From Alcaligenes aquatilis (GTDB lineage Bacteria; Pseudomonadota; Gammaproteobacteria; Burkholderiales; Burkholderiaceae_B): DNA of 64,000 nucleotides. Location of the stretch: contig NZ_CP022390.1 of NCBI RefSeq assembly GCF_003076515.1, positions 1,612,001-1,676,000 on the forward strand, given 5' to 3'. The notes beneath the pieces are model-generated. The model saw only the letters and a program-made list of their open reading frames with translations, was not told where the DNA came from and ran no database searches. Below, piece by piece: positions 8,864-17,541 of the stretch (the stretch's first letter is position 1; the number at the start of each line of letters is the position of its first letter). The translations under genes were made by a program, and so were the position numbers.

Positions 8864-9768
8864 ATCTGCGGGTGATGCACTGGCAGTTGCTCACCCAGGT
8901 AATCCAGAAAATGCCGCACCGCCGGGGCCATGCCTCGGCGGGAGGCAAATACGGCGTGAATGATCCCCGGCAAGGGGGCCCACTGCGGCAGGACCTGCAC
9001 CAAACGTCCAGCTTTCAAGGCATCGCAGCACATATAGTCGGGCAAGATACCCACGCCTATGCCCTGCTCTACCCCCTCACGCAAGGTCAATAAATCCGAG
9101 GCCATATAGCGTGGCCTGTGCGTTACCGTCACGCTGGCTCCCTCGGGACCGTACAACTCCCATTCGTTTTGACCTTGCCGAGCCGACATGGCCACCGTGG
9201 GCAATTTAACCAAATCTGCCGGGCCTCGCACCGGATCAAACCGCGCCAGCAAGCTAGGCTGGGCGACCAGAATCGCTCCGGTTTCGCCCAGGCGTTTCAC
9301 GATATAGCTGGCGCTATCGCTGAGGGTGCTGCGTACTCGCAAGGCCACATCAATTCCATCGGCCACCGGATCGACCACACGGTTGCTGACCTCCACCTCC
9401 AGCTCAACCTGGGGATAGCGGATCAGAAATTGGGCGAACACGGTCGACAAGACGGTATGTGCCAAGGTGACCGGACAACTGATACGCAAAAGACCACGCG
9501 GCTCTTGCTGCACTTGTGCAACAGCGGCATAAGCCGCTTCAGCCTCGTCGCGCATGGCCTGGCAATGACGCAGGAACACCTCCCCGGCCGGGGTCAGAGA
9601 CAGGCTACGCGTGGTGCGTTGCAACAGGCGCACACCCACTTCGGCTTCAAGGCGGCTAAGACGCCGCGACACGCGCGATGGCGGCATACCCAGGTGCCGA
9701 GCGGCTGCGCTGAACCCGCCGCGCTGCACCACTTCGGTAAACAACACCATGTCATTTAAGTCATACAT
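8860..9768 (-). CDS. LysR-family regulator, divergent from azoreductase
   Basis: 302 residues. The HTH occupies about 1-60 (FTEVVQRGGFSAAARHLGMPPSRVSRRLSRLE), with the CrgA/AaeR-like feature LLQRTTRSLSLTPAGE. The effector domain covers 90-295. LysR proteins usually control the divergent neighbour, here azoR, 126 bp away, so a role in quinone or electrophile response is plausible but unproven. The start ATG follows no strong SD. Overlaps the end of the glycosyltransferase by 4 bp. Confidence 0.9.
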   Translation of the reverse strand: MYDLNDMVLFTEVVQRGGFSAAARHLGMPPSRVSRRLSRLEAEVGVRLLQRTTRSLSLTPAGEVFLRHCQAMRDEAEAAYAAVAQVQQEPRGLLRISCPVTLAHTVLSTVFAQFLIRYPQVELEVEVSNRVVDPVADGIDVALRVRSTLSDSASYIVKRLGETGAILVAQPSLLARFDPVRGPADLVKLPTVAMSARQGQNEWELYGPEGASVTVTHRPRYMASDLLTLREGVEQGIGVGILPDYMCCDALKAGRLVQVLPQWAPLPGIIHAVFASRRGMAPAVRHFLDYLGEQLPVHHPQI

Positions 9769-9893
9769 ACAGGGATGCTTTCCAGAATTACAAACAAAAT
9801 TAGAATAATCTTTCTCAGAAAAGCCGGCTTATCAAAGGTATGAGCATCAAACATAATGACACCATTCCTTCATCGCTTTGGACAACAGACATC

Positions 9894-10520
9894 ATGAAAC
9901 TGCTACACGTAGACTCCAGCATCACCGGCGCCAACTCCGTCTCCCGCGAACTTTCACAATTTGTGGTTGATCAACTGCGCCAGCAAAACGATCAAGTCCA
10001 AGTGGAGCATATCGATCTGGCCCTGAACCCGCCCCCTCACTTCTCGGCTGACTCCCTGGGCATGCGCCTGGGCCTGGACCCTGCCACCCTGACCGAACGT
10101 CAACGCGCCGAGAATGCGATCACCGAACAATACCTGAACCAGTTTCTGGCCTCGGACGTCATTGTGATTGGCGCCCCCTTCTACAACTTCACCATCCCTA
10201 GCCAGCTCAAAGCCTGGATGGACCGTCTGGCTCAAGCTGGTCGCACCTTCCGTTACACCAGCAATGGACCAGAAGGTCTGGCCGGCGACAAAACGGTATA
10301 TCTGGTTCTGAGCCGTGGTGGCATCTACTCCGAATCGGAGCAAGGCCAGGCCATGGAGCACCAGGAAAGCTATCTGCGCGTGATGTTCGGTTTCATGGGC
10401 ATAACAGACCTACGTATTGTGTACGCTGAAGGCCTGGGCAAAGCACCTGAGCTGCGCAACCAGATTGTAGAAAATGCCAAAGCCAGTGTCAGCGCCTTGC
10501 TGGAAAAGAGCACCGCCTAA
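9894..10520 (+). CDS. azoR: FMN-dependent NADH-azoreductase / quinone reductase
   Basis: 208 residues with a flavodoxin-like fold: MKLLHVDSSITGANSVSREL at the N-terminus binds FMN phosphate, and APFYNFTIPSQLKAWMDR is the central family signature. E. coli AzoR is 201 residues, which favours the ATG at 9894 over the in-frame ATG at 9840. The enzyme reduces azo bonds and quinones by two-electron steps with NADH and is thought to protect against electrophilic quinones. The LysR gene just upstream on the other strand is the likely regulator. Confidence 0.93.
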   Translation: MKLLHVDSSITGANSVSRELSQFVVDQLRQQNDQVQVEHIDLALNPPPHFSADSLGMRLGLDPATLTERQRAENAITEQYLNQFLASDVIVIGAPFYNFTIPSQLKAWMDRLAQAGRTFRYTSNGPEGLAGDKTVYLVLSRGGIYSESEQGQAMEHQESYLRVMFGFMGITDLRIVYAEGLGKAPELRNQIVENAKASVSALLEKSTA

Positions 10521-10689
10521 AACAGACGCGGTCCGAGTCAATCAGGCCGCAACACTCGCGCCGTCACGCGGCCTCGCTCAGAATCTGATGTTGTTTCAAC
10601 TCCCAGGGCTGAGCACGCTACGCTCCTGCCAGACTGCGACCTCGGTCCAGTCTGGCTTTGTTTTTTGTCGCATCCGGCTTCTTGTTCCT

Positions 10690-10863
10690 GCCCGGCGACG
10701 GAAAAGGCCCCCTCGCTACGCCTTCGGCTTGCTGCCCCCCAAGGGGGAGCTTTTTGTTTTGGGGCGGCCCGACGACGGAAAGGGCCCCCTCGCTACGCCT
10801 TCGGCTTGCTGCCCCCCAAGGGGGGGCTTTTTGTCTTGGGACGGCCCGGCGACAAAAAAGGGC
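10690..10863 (+). repeat. Tandem 77-bp GC-rich intergenic repeat (two full units plus a start of a third)
   Basis: Units start at 10690 and 10767 with an exact 77-bp period, and a third begins at 10844 and stops. Each reads GCCCGRCGACGGAAARGGCC, then CTCGCTACGCCTTCGGC, then CCCCCCAAGGGGG, then CTTTTTG and a TTGGG(A/G)CG end. The same module recurs near 62260-62330 and a related form at about 58260-58430. ORFs across it (for example Pro/Ala-rich frames on both strands) are artefacts of the repeat. It fills the 440-bp space between azoR and ribA. Confidence 0.85.
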
Positions 10864-10880
10864 CTATGCATGGCCCTTTA
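10853..10880 (-). terminator. Terminator after ribA
   Basis: 8-bp perfect stem AAAGGGCC (10857-10864) / GGCCCTTT (10872-10879), 7-nt loop. On the minus strand six T residues follow. It lies 83 bp past the ribA stop and overlaps the edge of the tandem repeat. Confidence 0.75.
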
Positions 10881-10962
10881 TCCTAAGCGTACAAGTCCAG
10901 TCTTAGCCCAATGATCCTTGAACCCGTACAGGCGCTCACAGGGCGTCAGGCTGGCCCCGCGC

Positions 10963-11634
10963 TTATTCGTCTGTCTCCAGCCAATGCCCCAAACGCAAAC
11001 GCTTGGTATTGAGGTAGGCCTCGTTAAAGGGATTACCTTCAATTTGATGCGGTACACGTTCCACCACATCAATACCGATGTCCTGCAAGGTTTTTACCTT
11101 GCGCGGGTTATTGGTCATCAGACGTAGTTTCTGGATACCAACGTGCTCGAGCATATCCTTGCAAATATCGTAGCGACGCATATCGGCCGGAAAACCGAGC
11201 TTCTCGTTGGCCTCTACGGTGTCGGCTCCCTGATCTTGCAGCTTGTATGCACGAATCTTGTTCACCAGACCAATGCCTCGCCCTTCCTGGCGCAAATACA
11301 TCAGGGCGCCACGGCCAGCCGTCGCAATACGTTCCAGCGCCAGTTGCAGTTGAGGGCCGCAATCACAGCGCAGGCTAAATAAGGCATCGCCTGTCAAACA
11401 CTCGGAGTGCACACGGGCTAGGACGGGATGGCCATCGGCCACGTCCCCCAGGGTCAATAGGACGTGTTCTTTTTGATTGCTGCGCTCTACAAACACATGA
11501 ATTTGAAAGACAGCCCAAGGCGTGGGCAAACGGCTGGAGCTGACATAGTCCAGTAAAACACCGGGTTTGGCCTGCTGGGCAGCAAGCGCGGAGCCCGATT
11601 CTGACGCCAGTGCGGCATCTGGGGTGGATTGCAT
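10963..11634 (-). CDS. ribA: GTP cyclohydrolase II
   Basis: 223 residues from the ATG at 11634. It opens the imidazole ring of GTP, the first step of riboflavin synthesis. The zinc site is C79, C90 and C92 in [18 protein letters not shown]; the catalytic/GTP region [16 protein letters not shown] and the tail TNNPRKV are intact. It is a stand-alone RibA without a RibB domain, and no other rib gene is near. A longer frame reaches an ATG at 11733, but its extra 33 residues have no family counterpart. Both starts have weak SD sequences, so the exact N-terminus is open. Confidence 0.95.
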   Translation of the reverse strand: MQSTPDAALASESGSALAAQQAKPGVLLDYVSSSRLPTPWAVFQIHVFVERSNQKEHVLLTLGDVADGHPVLARVHSECLTGDALFSLRCDCGPQLQLALERIATAGRGALMYLRQEGRGIGLVNKIRAYKLQDQGADTVEANEKLGFPADMRRYDICKDMLEHVGIQKLRLMTNNPRKVKTLQDIGIDVVERVPHQIEGNPFNEAYLNTKRLRLGHWLETDE

Positions 11635-11944
11635 AATGAGTCTCTGCTGCGGCGAAGAAATGCGGCTTGGCCCCATCCGGGGCGACTTGGCAATGATAGC
11701 CCAATTCAGCCGGTTTCTTTCAGTCTGGGACATGATGCTTTTCAGGGCTAATTACCGCTCTTTGCCCACGACACAGGAGTGAAATAATCACCTTATGTTC
11801 TTATCCTTATAGCGAAAAATTCTGCTATCCGGTATTCTACGCAACAAGAAAATACATAAAATGTTATGAAACTTACAAATACAGACGATCTATGGCACTT
11901 TGTGTTTTTCACTGAGTCCTGATCGTCCTCAGCCCTGATTGATC

Positions 11945-12457
11945 ATGCCCGCCCTTAAGGTCTTTATCCGCTACGTTGTCATTGGGCTTGCTTTAGCCCT
12001 GCAACCGTTTGTCGCCCACGGCGCGGCAAGCCAGGCCTGGCCTCAACCGCCCTCACAGCTCAGTCTGGACAGCCCCTACGGCACACTGCAGGTAAGTCAA
12101 AGCGATTATGTCTACGAAGCGCGGCTGCAACTGGACGCAAAGACCATAGAGCCAGAGCTAAAAGGGATGATCAATATCCCCTACGCTTTCAAGCAAGCCA
12201 ACAATCAAACCGCCCTGATTTCAGTCGACAAGGGCCTGGGTGCTTGCTCGATCAATTACCATTGGGTCACCGTATCGTCCCAGGGCTATACCGTCTCGCC
12301 AGCCTTTGGCTCATGCAGCGCCAAAATCCGGGTCCGGCATCACGGCCGAACCCTGATTATGGAAACACCCAGCCAGGACAATCCGGCCATGATCGACGAA
12401 TACCGATACGATGGGCGCAAAATCAGTTTACGCAAGCGCCGTCCACTTATGCAGTAA
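11945..12457 (+). CDS. Secreted hypothetical protein
   Basis: 170 residues. Residues 1 to about 26 look like a Sec signal peptide (basic start, hydrophobic core VVIGLALALQPFV, small residues before the cut). The mature part has two cysteines (GACSIN and GSCSAK) about 26 residues apart that could form a disulfide, and a very basic tail (RKISLRKRRP). I do not recognise the family. An ATG at 11945 is preferred over a TTG two codons earlier. It is followed after about 80 bp by the cytochrome b561 gene in the same direction, perhaps the same transcript. Confidence 0.6.
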   Translation: MPALKVFIRYVVIGLALALQPFVAHGAASQAWPQPPSQLSLDSPYGTLQVSQSDYVYEARLQLDAKTIEPELKGMINIPYAFKQANNQTALISVDKGLGACSINYHWVTVSSQGYTVSPAFGSCSAKIRVRHHGRTLIMETPSQDNPAMIDEYRYDGRKISLRKRRPLMQ

Positions 12458-12535
12458 GGGGAACCTGCAAGGAGCAGCGGACTCAAACGGAACACTGACT
12501 ATAATCAGGTGTTTACGTCTCTCCGGATTTTCCCT

Positions 12536-13234
12536 ATGCAAACCTCCACAACCCGCCCTTTACTCGTCTGGGATTTACCCACCCGTTTGTTCCACTGGCT
12601 GTTTGTCATTAGCATTGTGGGCTGTTTTGTGACAATCAAAGTTGGCGGGCTATGGATGGACTGGCACGTACGCTTTGGTCTGCTGGCCTTGGGACTGTTG
12701 GCCTTTCGTCTGGTCTGGGGTTTGATCGGTGGCTACTACTCGCGCTTTAGCCACTTCTTCCCCAATCCGATACGCAGCCTGCGTTATTTGCGTGATAAAC
12801 CTGCCGTCTACCCAGGCCACAATCCTGTCGGCGCCTGGTCGGTCTGGGTCATGCTGATTGTGTTTGGTTTTCAGGCCATCTCTGGTTTGTTTGCCAACGA
12901 CGATATCTTTACCTCAGGCCCTCTGGCCTATCTCAGCAGCGATTGGTCCAAAACCCTGACGGGTCTGCACAAAGCCAACGAATGGATCATGCTGGCCATT
13001 ATCGGCTTGCATATCCTGGCTATTTTCCTGTATCGCGTCCTGGGTGGTCAGAAATTAACCAGCGTCATGGTCAAGGGCAGCATGCCCGTACCCAGTGAAC
13101 CTGCGCTACCTGCCAGCAAAGACAACTGGAAAACCCGTTTACTCGCTCTGCTCATTGCCGTACTGATTGCCTGGGGCGTGTACTGGATCACCGGCCTGGC
13201 ACCGGTAGGCGGCGGCATGGACGACTTTATGTAA
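12536..13234 (+). CDS. Cytochrome b561-family membrane protein
   Basis: 232 residues with about five hydrophobic helices. Histidines suited to ligate two hemes sit in or next to helices: RLFHWLFV near residue 20, MDWHVRFG near 43, and LHKAN and GLHILAIFLYR near 150-170. Proteins of this group carry electrons across the inner membrane, often between quinol and a periplasmic cytochrome or oxide species; the partner here is unknown. The ATG at 12536 was chosen because homology begins at RPLLVWDLPTRLFHW. The secreted hypothetical just upstream may be functionally linked. Confidence 0.85.
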   Translation: MQTSTTRPLLVWDLPTRLFHWLFVISIVGCFVTIKVGGLWMDWHVRFGLLALGLLAFRLVWGLIGGYYSRFSHFFPNPIRSLRYLRDKPAVYPGHNPVGAWSVWVMLIVFGFQAISGLFANDDIFTSGPLAYLSSDWSKTLTGLHKANEWIMLAIIGLHILAIFLYRVLGGQKLTSVMVKGSMPVPSEPALPASKDNWKTRLLALLIAVLIAWGVYWITGLAPVGGGMDDFM

Positions 13235-13241
13235 GCCTGAC

Positions 13242-13276
13242 TTATCCCCAGAAGCTGTGAATAAACCTGGGGATAA
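13242..13276. promoter_or_regulatory. DnaA-box-like cluster within a perfect inverted repeat
   Basis: TTATCCCCAG (13242-13251) and CTGGGGATAA (13267-13276) form a 10-bp inverted repeat. Each arm is one base from a DnaA box, and the loop contains TGTGAATAA, the exact complement of TTATTCACA. It lies just past the cytochrome gene and has no T tract, so a terminator is less likely. Confidence 0.45.
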
Positions 13277-13386
13277 TGCGGGGATTGTTTGGGCTGAGCC
13301 GCATTTTTACTAGCCGTCTTTTAAACTGGATGGTGACTAGCCGCTTGAACACTCTCTGCACAAAGAGCGACGGCCTCACGATACTT

Positions 13387-15033
13387 TCAGCGCCGTCGCC
13401 AAAATCCCCACAAGACCAGAACCAGCCCCAGAACGGCGGCCAATAAACCGGCCCAGCTAAAGATAGTCAGGCCCAGCCAAGCGGGGCCGCGTGTAACCAG
13501 CACCGGCCCCAAAATCAATACAAAGGCCGCCGTCACAATCGCAATGGCCAAACGGGTAGCCGCCTTTTCCAGCGATGAGGCCAGACGCGGCATACCCTCG
13601 ACTTGAATACGGGCAGAGATCTTGCCTTGCCGGACGCGATGCATCAGCAAACGCAGCAATTGAGGCGCATCCATCGCCAATTGACGGGACTCCAGCAAGC
13701 TGCGTTGCAAGTCTGCATAAACACGACGAGGGGAATACTGCTTACGCATCAAAGCCAGAATGACCGGTTGTGCAACCTCAACCACATCAAATTGCGGGTC
13801 CAGACGTTTCAATACGCCATCCGCGGTGATAAAAGCCTTGAACAGCAAAGCCAGATCCGGCGGCAAAATCAAATGGTTCTCACGCGCCAGCGCCATAAAA
13901 TCCAGCAAAGCAACCGAAATGGACAAAAGCCCACTACTTTGTCGGGCAACATAGCGCTGGGCACTTTCTTCCAGCCGGCTCCAATCAAAATCTTCCGCAC
14001 CCGACCAATCCAGCAAGGTGGTAGCCACCCCATCGGCCTGCCCGTCCACAATTGCGCGCAATAGAACCAGCAATTGCTGACGACGACGTTCCGTCAAATG
14101 ACCGACCAGACCGAAATCAATAAAGGCGACCTGATTGCCCGGCAACGCCATCATATTGCCGGGGTGCGGGTCGGCATGAAATAGCCCATCCTCCAGAACC
14201 ATATGCAAGAACGCCAAGGCTCCCCGGCGCGCCAGCAAGGGGCGATCCACTTCAATGGCTTGCAACTGCGCCTCTTGAATTGGTGAGACTCCGGGCACAA
14301 ACTCCTGCACCATGACGGTGGCACTGGTCCACTCCATATAAACGCGCGGCACCACAATGTCTTTAAAGGGCTGCATATTCTCGCGCACAGCCACGGTATT
14401 GGCTGCTTCGCGCGTAAAGTCCAGCTCATCGGCAATGGCTTCGGCCAAGGCGCGCACAATATCGTAGGGGCGATACTCAGGCAACAAACCCTGCTGCTGC
14501 ACCAAGCGGGCAATCTGTTTCAGCAAACGCAGATCAGCCTGGATCAAAGACTCAAGACCGGGGCGCTGCACCTTCACCACCACTTCAGTACCGTCCCGCA
14601 AACAGGCACGATACACCTGCGCCATAGAAGCCGAGGCCAGCACCTGGATATCAAAACGCGCAAAGGCTTGGTCTACGGTTTGCCCTAAAGCCAGTTCCAA
14701 TTCGGGTCGAATAGTCTCCCAAGGCACCGGCGCGGCATGACCTTGCAGCTTTTCCAGTTCCTGGGTCCACTCCAGAGGCAGCAGGTCATTGCGTGTGGCC
14801 AGAATCTGACCGAGTTTGATAAAGGTAGGCCCCAGCTCCTCCAGGGCACGTCGCAAACGTTCAGGCGCCGAGCGTTCGGGCATTTCTGTCGCCACCGGGG
14901 TTTTGTTACCGGGCAGCAGCTCCGACAGACCCAGACGATGCATCACATCCCCGATTCCGTATCGAGCAATGACCGATCCGATGGCACGCACGCGCGCATG
15001 GTCGCGCAAGGCCAACAAGGTTCCTCCCAACAT
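13387..15033 (-). CDS. AarF/ABC1/UbiB-family atypical kinase
   Basis: 548 residues. Family marks: KLGQ at 73-76 (the N-terminal KxGQ that folds over the active site), the Ala-rich loop ASASMAQVY (133-141), K154 in VVVKVQRP, HADPHPGN at about 285-292 and FIDFG in the metal-binding segment. Two hydrophobic helices end the protein (about 500-545), as in UbiB. UbiB supports ubiquinone synthesis through an ATPase activity on membrane isoprenoid lipids. No ubiE or ubiJ is nearby, so this may be a paralogue; I leave the symbol empty. SD GGAGAG lies about 5 nt before ATG. DnaA-like sites lie on both sides of the gene. Confidence 0.9.
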   Translation of the reverse strand: MLGGTLLALRDHARVRAIGSVIARYGIGDVMHRLGLSELLPGNKTPVATEMPERSAPERLRRALEELGPTFIKLGQILATRNDLLPLEWTQELEKLQGHAAPVPWETIRPELELALGQTVDQAFARFDIQVLASASMAQVYRACLRDGTEVVVKVQRPGLESLIQADLRLLKQIARLVQQQGLLPEYRPYDIVRALAEAIADELDFTREAANTVAVRENMQPFKDIVVPRVYMEWTSATVMVQEFVPGVSPIQEAQLQAIEVDRPLLARRGALAFLHMVLEDGLFHADPHPGNMMALPGNQVAFIDFGLVGHLTERRRQQLLVLLRAIVDGQADGVATTLLDWSGAEDFDWSRLEESAQRYVARQSSGLLSISVALLDFMALARENHLILPPDLALLFKAFITADGVLKRLDPQFDVVEVAQPVILALMRKQYSPRRVYADLQRSLLESRQLAMDAPQLLRLLMHRVRQGKISARIQVEGMPRLASSLEKAATRLAIAIVTAAFVLILGPVLVTRGPAWLGLTIFSWAGLLAAVLGLVLVLWGFWRRR

Positions 15034-15096
15034 ACTCGCTCTCCAGTAGGCTACGCCCTGAGAAAAGTAGCATACCGCAGCGTCCGGGTGACTTAC

Positions 15097-15113
15097 TTAT
15101 CCACTTATCCACA
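15097..15113 (+). promoter_or_regulatory. Two overlapping DnaA boxes
   Basis: TTATCCACT (15097-15105) and TTATCCACA (15105-15113), the second an exact consensus DnaA box, share one base. They sit upstream of the AarF-like gene on the side opposite the 13242 cluster. Confidence 0.45.
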
Positions 15114-15297
15114 TTTTCAGTGGGCAAGCGCGGGGATAGCCTTTGGACAAGTCGCATTACCCCAAGTAATTCAAAGACTTGTCATGATGGGGTAATTAAA
15201 GCCCCCCTCCCTTTAGAAGATGACAAGAATCGAAAATGCCCCTGCTTTGGCCCGCAAATCAGAGTACATTGACGTTTTTAAATTCAAGGAGAGCGTG

Positions 15298-16149
15298 ATG
15301 CGTCTGGATAAATCTCGCTCCAGCCGTAATGTCGAGGACCGCCGTGCCAATGGGCCACGCCTGAGCGGCGGCAAGATCGGTTTGGGGACAATCGTGCTGG
15401 CCTTGGTAGCCCTGTACTTTGGGGTCGACCCCAATGTGGTGCTGAACCTGGCCGGTGGCCCCACCAGCGCCCCGCAATCTCAACCGATTGCCGCCTCGGA
15501 TACACAGGGCCAAACCATCGCCAAAATCCTGGGTGAAACCGAGGATGTCTGGCGCGATATTTTTGCCAAGCAAACCAATGGCAGCTACCGCGATCCCGTA
15601 CTGGTTCTGTATCGCGGCGCGACTCCCACGGCTTGTGGCGCAGGCCAATCGGCCATGGGCCCGTTTTACTGCCCGGCCGATCAAAAGCTCTATATAGACC
15701 TGGGCTTTTTCACCGAGATGGAGCAAAAGATGGGCGTCAAGGGAAACTTTGCCCCTGCCTACGTGATTGCGCATGAAGTGGGCCACCACGTTCAGAACCA
15801 ATTGGGCATGATGCGCCGTGTGGATGAAGCCCGTCGCAGCGGCTCGGCCTCGCAAGCCCGTCAGGCGTCCGTGCGTTTGGAACTGCAGGCAGACTGCTAC
15901 GCCGGCATCTGGGCCAATCACGCCGATGCACAACGCCAGATTCTGGAACCGGGCGATATCCGCTCTGCGCTAGACGCGGCTCAAGCGGTAGGTGATGACA
16001 CCTTGCAAAAGCAGTCTCAAGGCTATGTGGTTCCAGACTCTTTTACCCATGGCAGCGCGCAACAACGCATGGCCTGGTTCATGCAAGGCTATCAAACTGG
16101 GCAACTGAACATGTGCGATACCTTCACTCGACCTGATCCCGCTTTCTGA
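15298..16149 (+). CDS. YpfJ/KPN_02809-family neutral zinc metallopeptidase
   Basis: 283 residues. An N-terminal basic stretch precedes one membrane helix (about 28-52, GLGTIVLALVALYFGVDP), then a periplasmic domain. The zinc motif HEVGHH is at 159-164, and the conserved QADCYAGIWA follows about 40 residues later, giving the third ligand region. SD AAGGAG precedes the ATG; the 26 extra upstream codons of the frame lack homology. Substrates of this family are unknown. The last cysteines (MCDTF) near the C-terminus are typical of the group. An inverted repeat ATTACCCC/GGGGTAAT (15156-15196) lies about 100 bp upstream. Confidence 0.9.
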   Translation: MRLDKSRSSRNVEDRRANGPRLSGGKIGLGTIVLALVALYFGVDPNVVLNLAGGPTSAPQSQPIAASDTQGQTIAKILGETEDVWRDIFAKQTNGSYRDPVLVLYRGATPTACGAGQSAMGPFYCPADQKLYIDLGFFTEMEQKMGVKGNFAPAYVIAHEVGHHVQNQLGMMRRVDEARRSGSASQARQASVRLELQADCYAGIWANHADAQRQILEPGDIRSALDAAQAVGDDTLQKQSQGYVVPDSFTHGSAQQRMAWFMQGYQTGQLNMCDTFTRPDPAF

Positions 16150-16224
16150 TAAACGTAAAATTATGTAACCCGTCCTTGCGCTACATAATTTCCGTTCTAT
16201 AATCATTTTCTTCGCAGGAAACGG

Positions 16225-16300
16225 GGGTCGTTAGCTCAGTTGGTAGAGCACTGGACTCTTAATCCATTGGTCGACAGTTCGAGTCTGTCACGACCCACCA
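16225..16300 (+). tRNA. tRNA-Lys (anticodon CUU)
   Basis: 76 nt with all four arms. The acceptor stem pairs GGGTCGT with ACGACCC, and CCA is encoded. The anticodon loop is CTCTTAA, giving CUU, which reads AAG. D loop TAGCTCAGTTGGTAGAGCA and T loop TTCGAGT are standard. A second tRNA-Lys (UUU) must exist elsewhere to read AAA. Confidence 0.97.
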
Positions 16301-16346
16301 GATATCCTGCTGCTTGCGGTACACCATGCCGCAACACCGTAAATTA

Positions 16347-16371
16347 GCCCGCTGCCACAGCGGGCTTTTTT
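16347..16371 (+). terminator. Terminator after tRNA-Lys
   Basis: GCCCGCT (16347-16353) pairs with AGCGGGC (16359-16365), 5-nt loop, then six T residues. Confidence 0.9.
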
Positions 16372-16499
16372 GCGTCTGGACACATCGATCCAGCACATCG
16401 CTACCCCAATTTTGCGCAGCCATCTTCTGGTCATAGTTGTTTACTTCGCCCACTACAAAAACCCGCTAGGCTAACAGATCATCACATCAGGAGATTGTC

Positions 16500-16622
16500 A
16501 TGCTGATTGCCATTGATCCGACCAAGGCCCCCGACACCACACCTCCGGGCAAAACGCCGAACCCCGAACCCGATCCGAAGAAAATCCCGGGCAATGAGCC
16601 GCCTAGCAAAGCCAGGAACTGA
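16500..16622 (+). CDS. Small proline-rich ORF (40 residues), unknown
   Basis: An ATG with a very good SD (AGGAG, 7 nt upstream) opens a 40-codon frame ending in TGA. After a short hydrophobic start (MLIAIDPTK) the protein is Pro/Lys/Asp-rich (PPGKTPNPEPDPKKIPGNEPP) with no cysteine, aromatic or membrane segment, so it is likely disordered. I cannot name a family. A 10-bp hairpin follows 50 bp downstream. The strong SD and clean stop argue that it is translated; size and composition leave doubt. Confidence 0.5.
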   Translation: MLIAIDPTKAPDTTPPGKTPNPEPDPKKIPGNEPPSKARN

Positions 16623-16672
16623 CAGACCTCGCCCACTCAAACATCCTGCACCCCTGCCATGTAGGCGCAATC

Positions 16673-16702
16673 CAGGGCAGCGCAGAAAATGTCGCTGCCC
16701 TG
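16673..16702. other. Strong 10-bp hairpin after the small ORF
   Basis: CAGGGCAGCG (16673-16682) and CGCTGCCCTG (16693-16702) are perfect complements with a 10-nt loop. No T tract follows on either strand, so it is more likely an RNA stability or processing element, or a weak terminator, of the small-ORF transcript. Confidence 0.45.
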
Positions 16703-17527
<825 letters not shown>

Positions 17528-17541
17528 TCGGAGACTCCATC

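Noticed and set aside
10474-10914. Pro/Ala/Gly-rich frames across the 77-bp tandem repeat on both strands
   Set aside because: They are open only because the repeat is GC-rich and its 77-bp period rotates the frames; no SD and no homology.
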